From assembly GCF_013407595.1 (NCBI RefSeq), contig NZ_JABEKX010000002.1, positions 1-64,000 of the forward strand: a stretch of DNA of 64,000 nucleotides. The letters are read 5' to 3'. Of the stretch, positions 63,941 to 64,000 are shown one piece after another. The position numbers were made by a program, and so were the translations under genes. Source of the stretch: Lacticaseibacillus absianus (GTDB lineage: Bacteria; Bacillota; Bacilli; Lactobacillales; Lactobacillaceae). The notes below the pieces were generated by a model that saw only the letters and a list, made by a program, of their open reading frames with translations, ran no database searches and had not been told where the DNA came from. Every line of letters begins with the position of its first letter. Positions within the stretch are counted from its first letter, which is position 1.

Positions 63941-64000
63941 ATCGCGGTGGCCGCAGTTCTGTGCTAAACTGATACCAGACAATATTGAAAGGATCTGATC

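Overview
The window is a piece of a high-GC Gram-positive chromosome. The family content points to a lactic acid bacterium of the Lactobacillaceae: a cggR-gap-pgk-tpiA-eno block followed by secG, est, rnr and smpB; lactocepin-like S8 proteinases with a PrsA/PrtM foldase; and a prophage built like those of Lactobacillus and Listeria. Frequent GTG and TTG starts with strong Shine-Dalgarno (SD) sites fit this. The species cannot be named from the sequence alone.

Positions 1 to about 22.6 kb are the right-hand part of a siphovirus-type prophage, all on the + strand. In order it holds the end of the early/middle region with an ArpU-like late regulator, an AT-rich SieB-like exclusion gene, terminase (the small subunit carries an internal HNH endonuclease), portal, a minor capsid protein with a toxin-50-like C-terminus, scaffold, major capsid, connector and minor capsid genes, major tail protein, tail chaperones, tape measure, Dit, Tal/receptor-binding protein, holin and GH25 endolysin. 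The major capsid and major tail genes both end in the same -1 frameshift heptamer (C CCA AAA). In each case the shifted frame opens directly into a Big_2 Ig-like domain, so each protein is probably made in a short and a decorated long form. The prophage ends at a tRNA-Arg(CCG) gene on the - strand, the likely attachment site; the other end lies outside the window.

From 22.9 to 36.1 kb comes core metabolism and housekeeping: the CggR-regulated glycolytic genes (cggR, gap, pgk, tpiA, eno), a PadR regulator with a membrane protein, a ClC chloride transporter, then secG, carboxylesterase, RNase R and SmpB.

From 36.3 to 49.0 kb two paralogous giant secreted subtilisin-family proteinases flank a divergently read PrsA-like foldase lipoprotein. 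They share promoter, leader and most domains. The first copy has a 1-base deletion that removes its C-terminal repeats. Neither has an LPXTG anchor; both end in three-helix-like repeats.

From 49.1 to 64 kb are an RNase J-like metallo-hydrolase, a four-gene sugar or glycerol-3-phosphate ABC importer (Ugp-like), a GNAT acetyltransferase with an unusual leader, an XRE regulator with an ABC exporter, a LURP-one family protein, a Cof-type HAD phosphatase, uracil-DNA glycosylase, phosphotransacetylase, TsaE, and a small exonuclease operon (ExoIII and a DnaQ-like enzyme).
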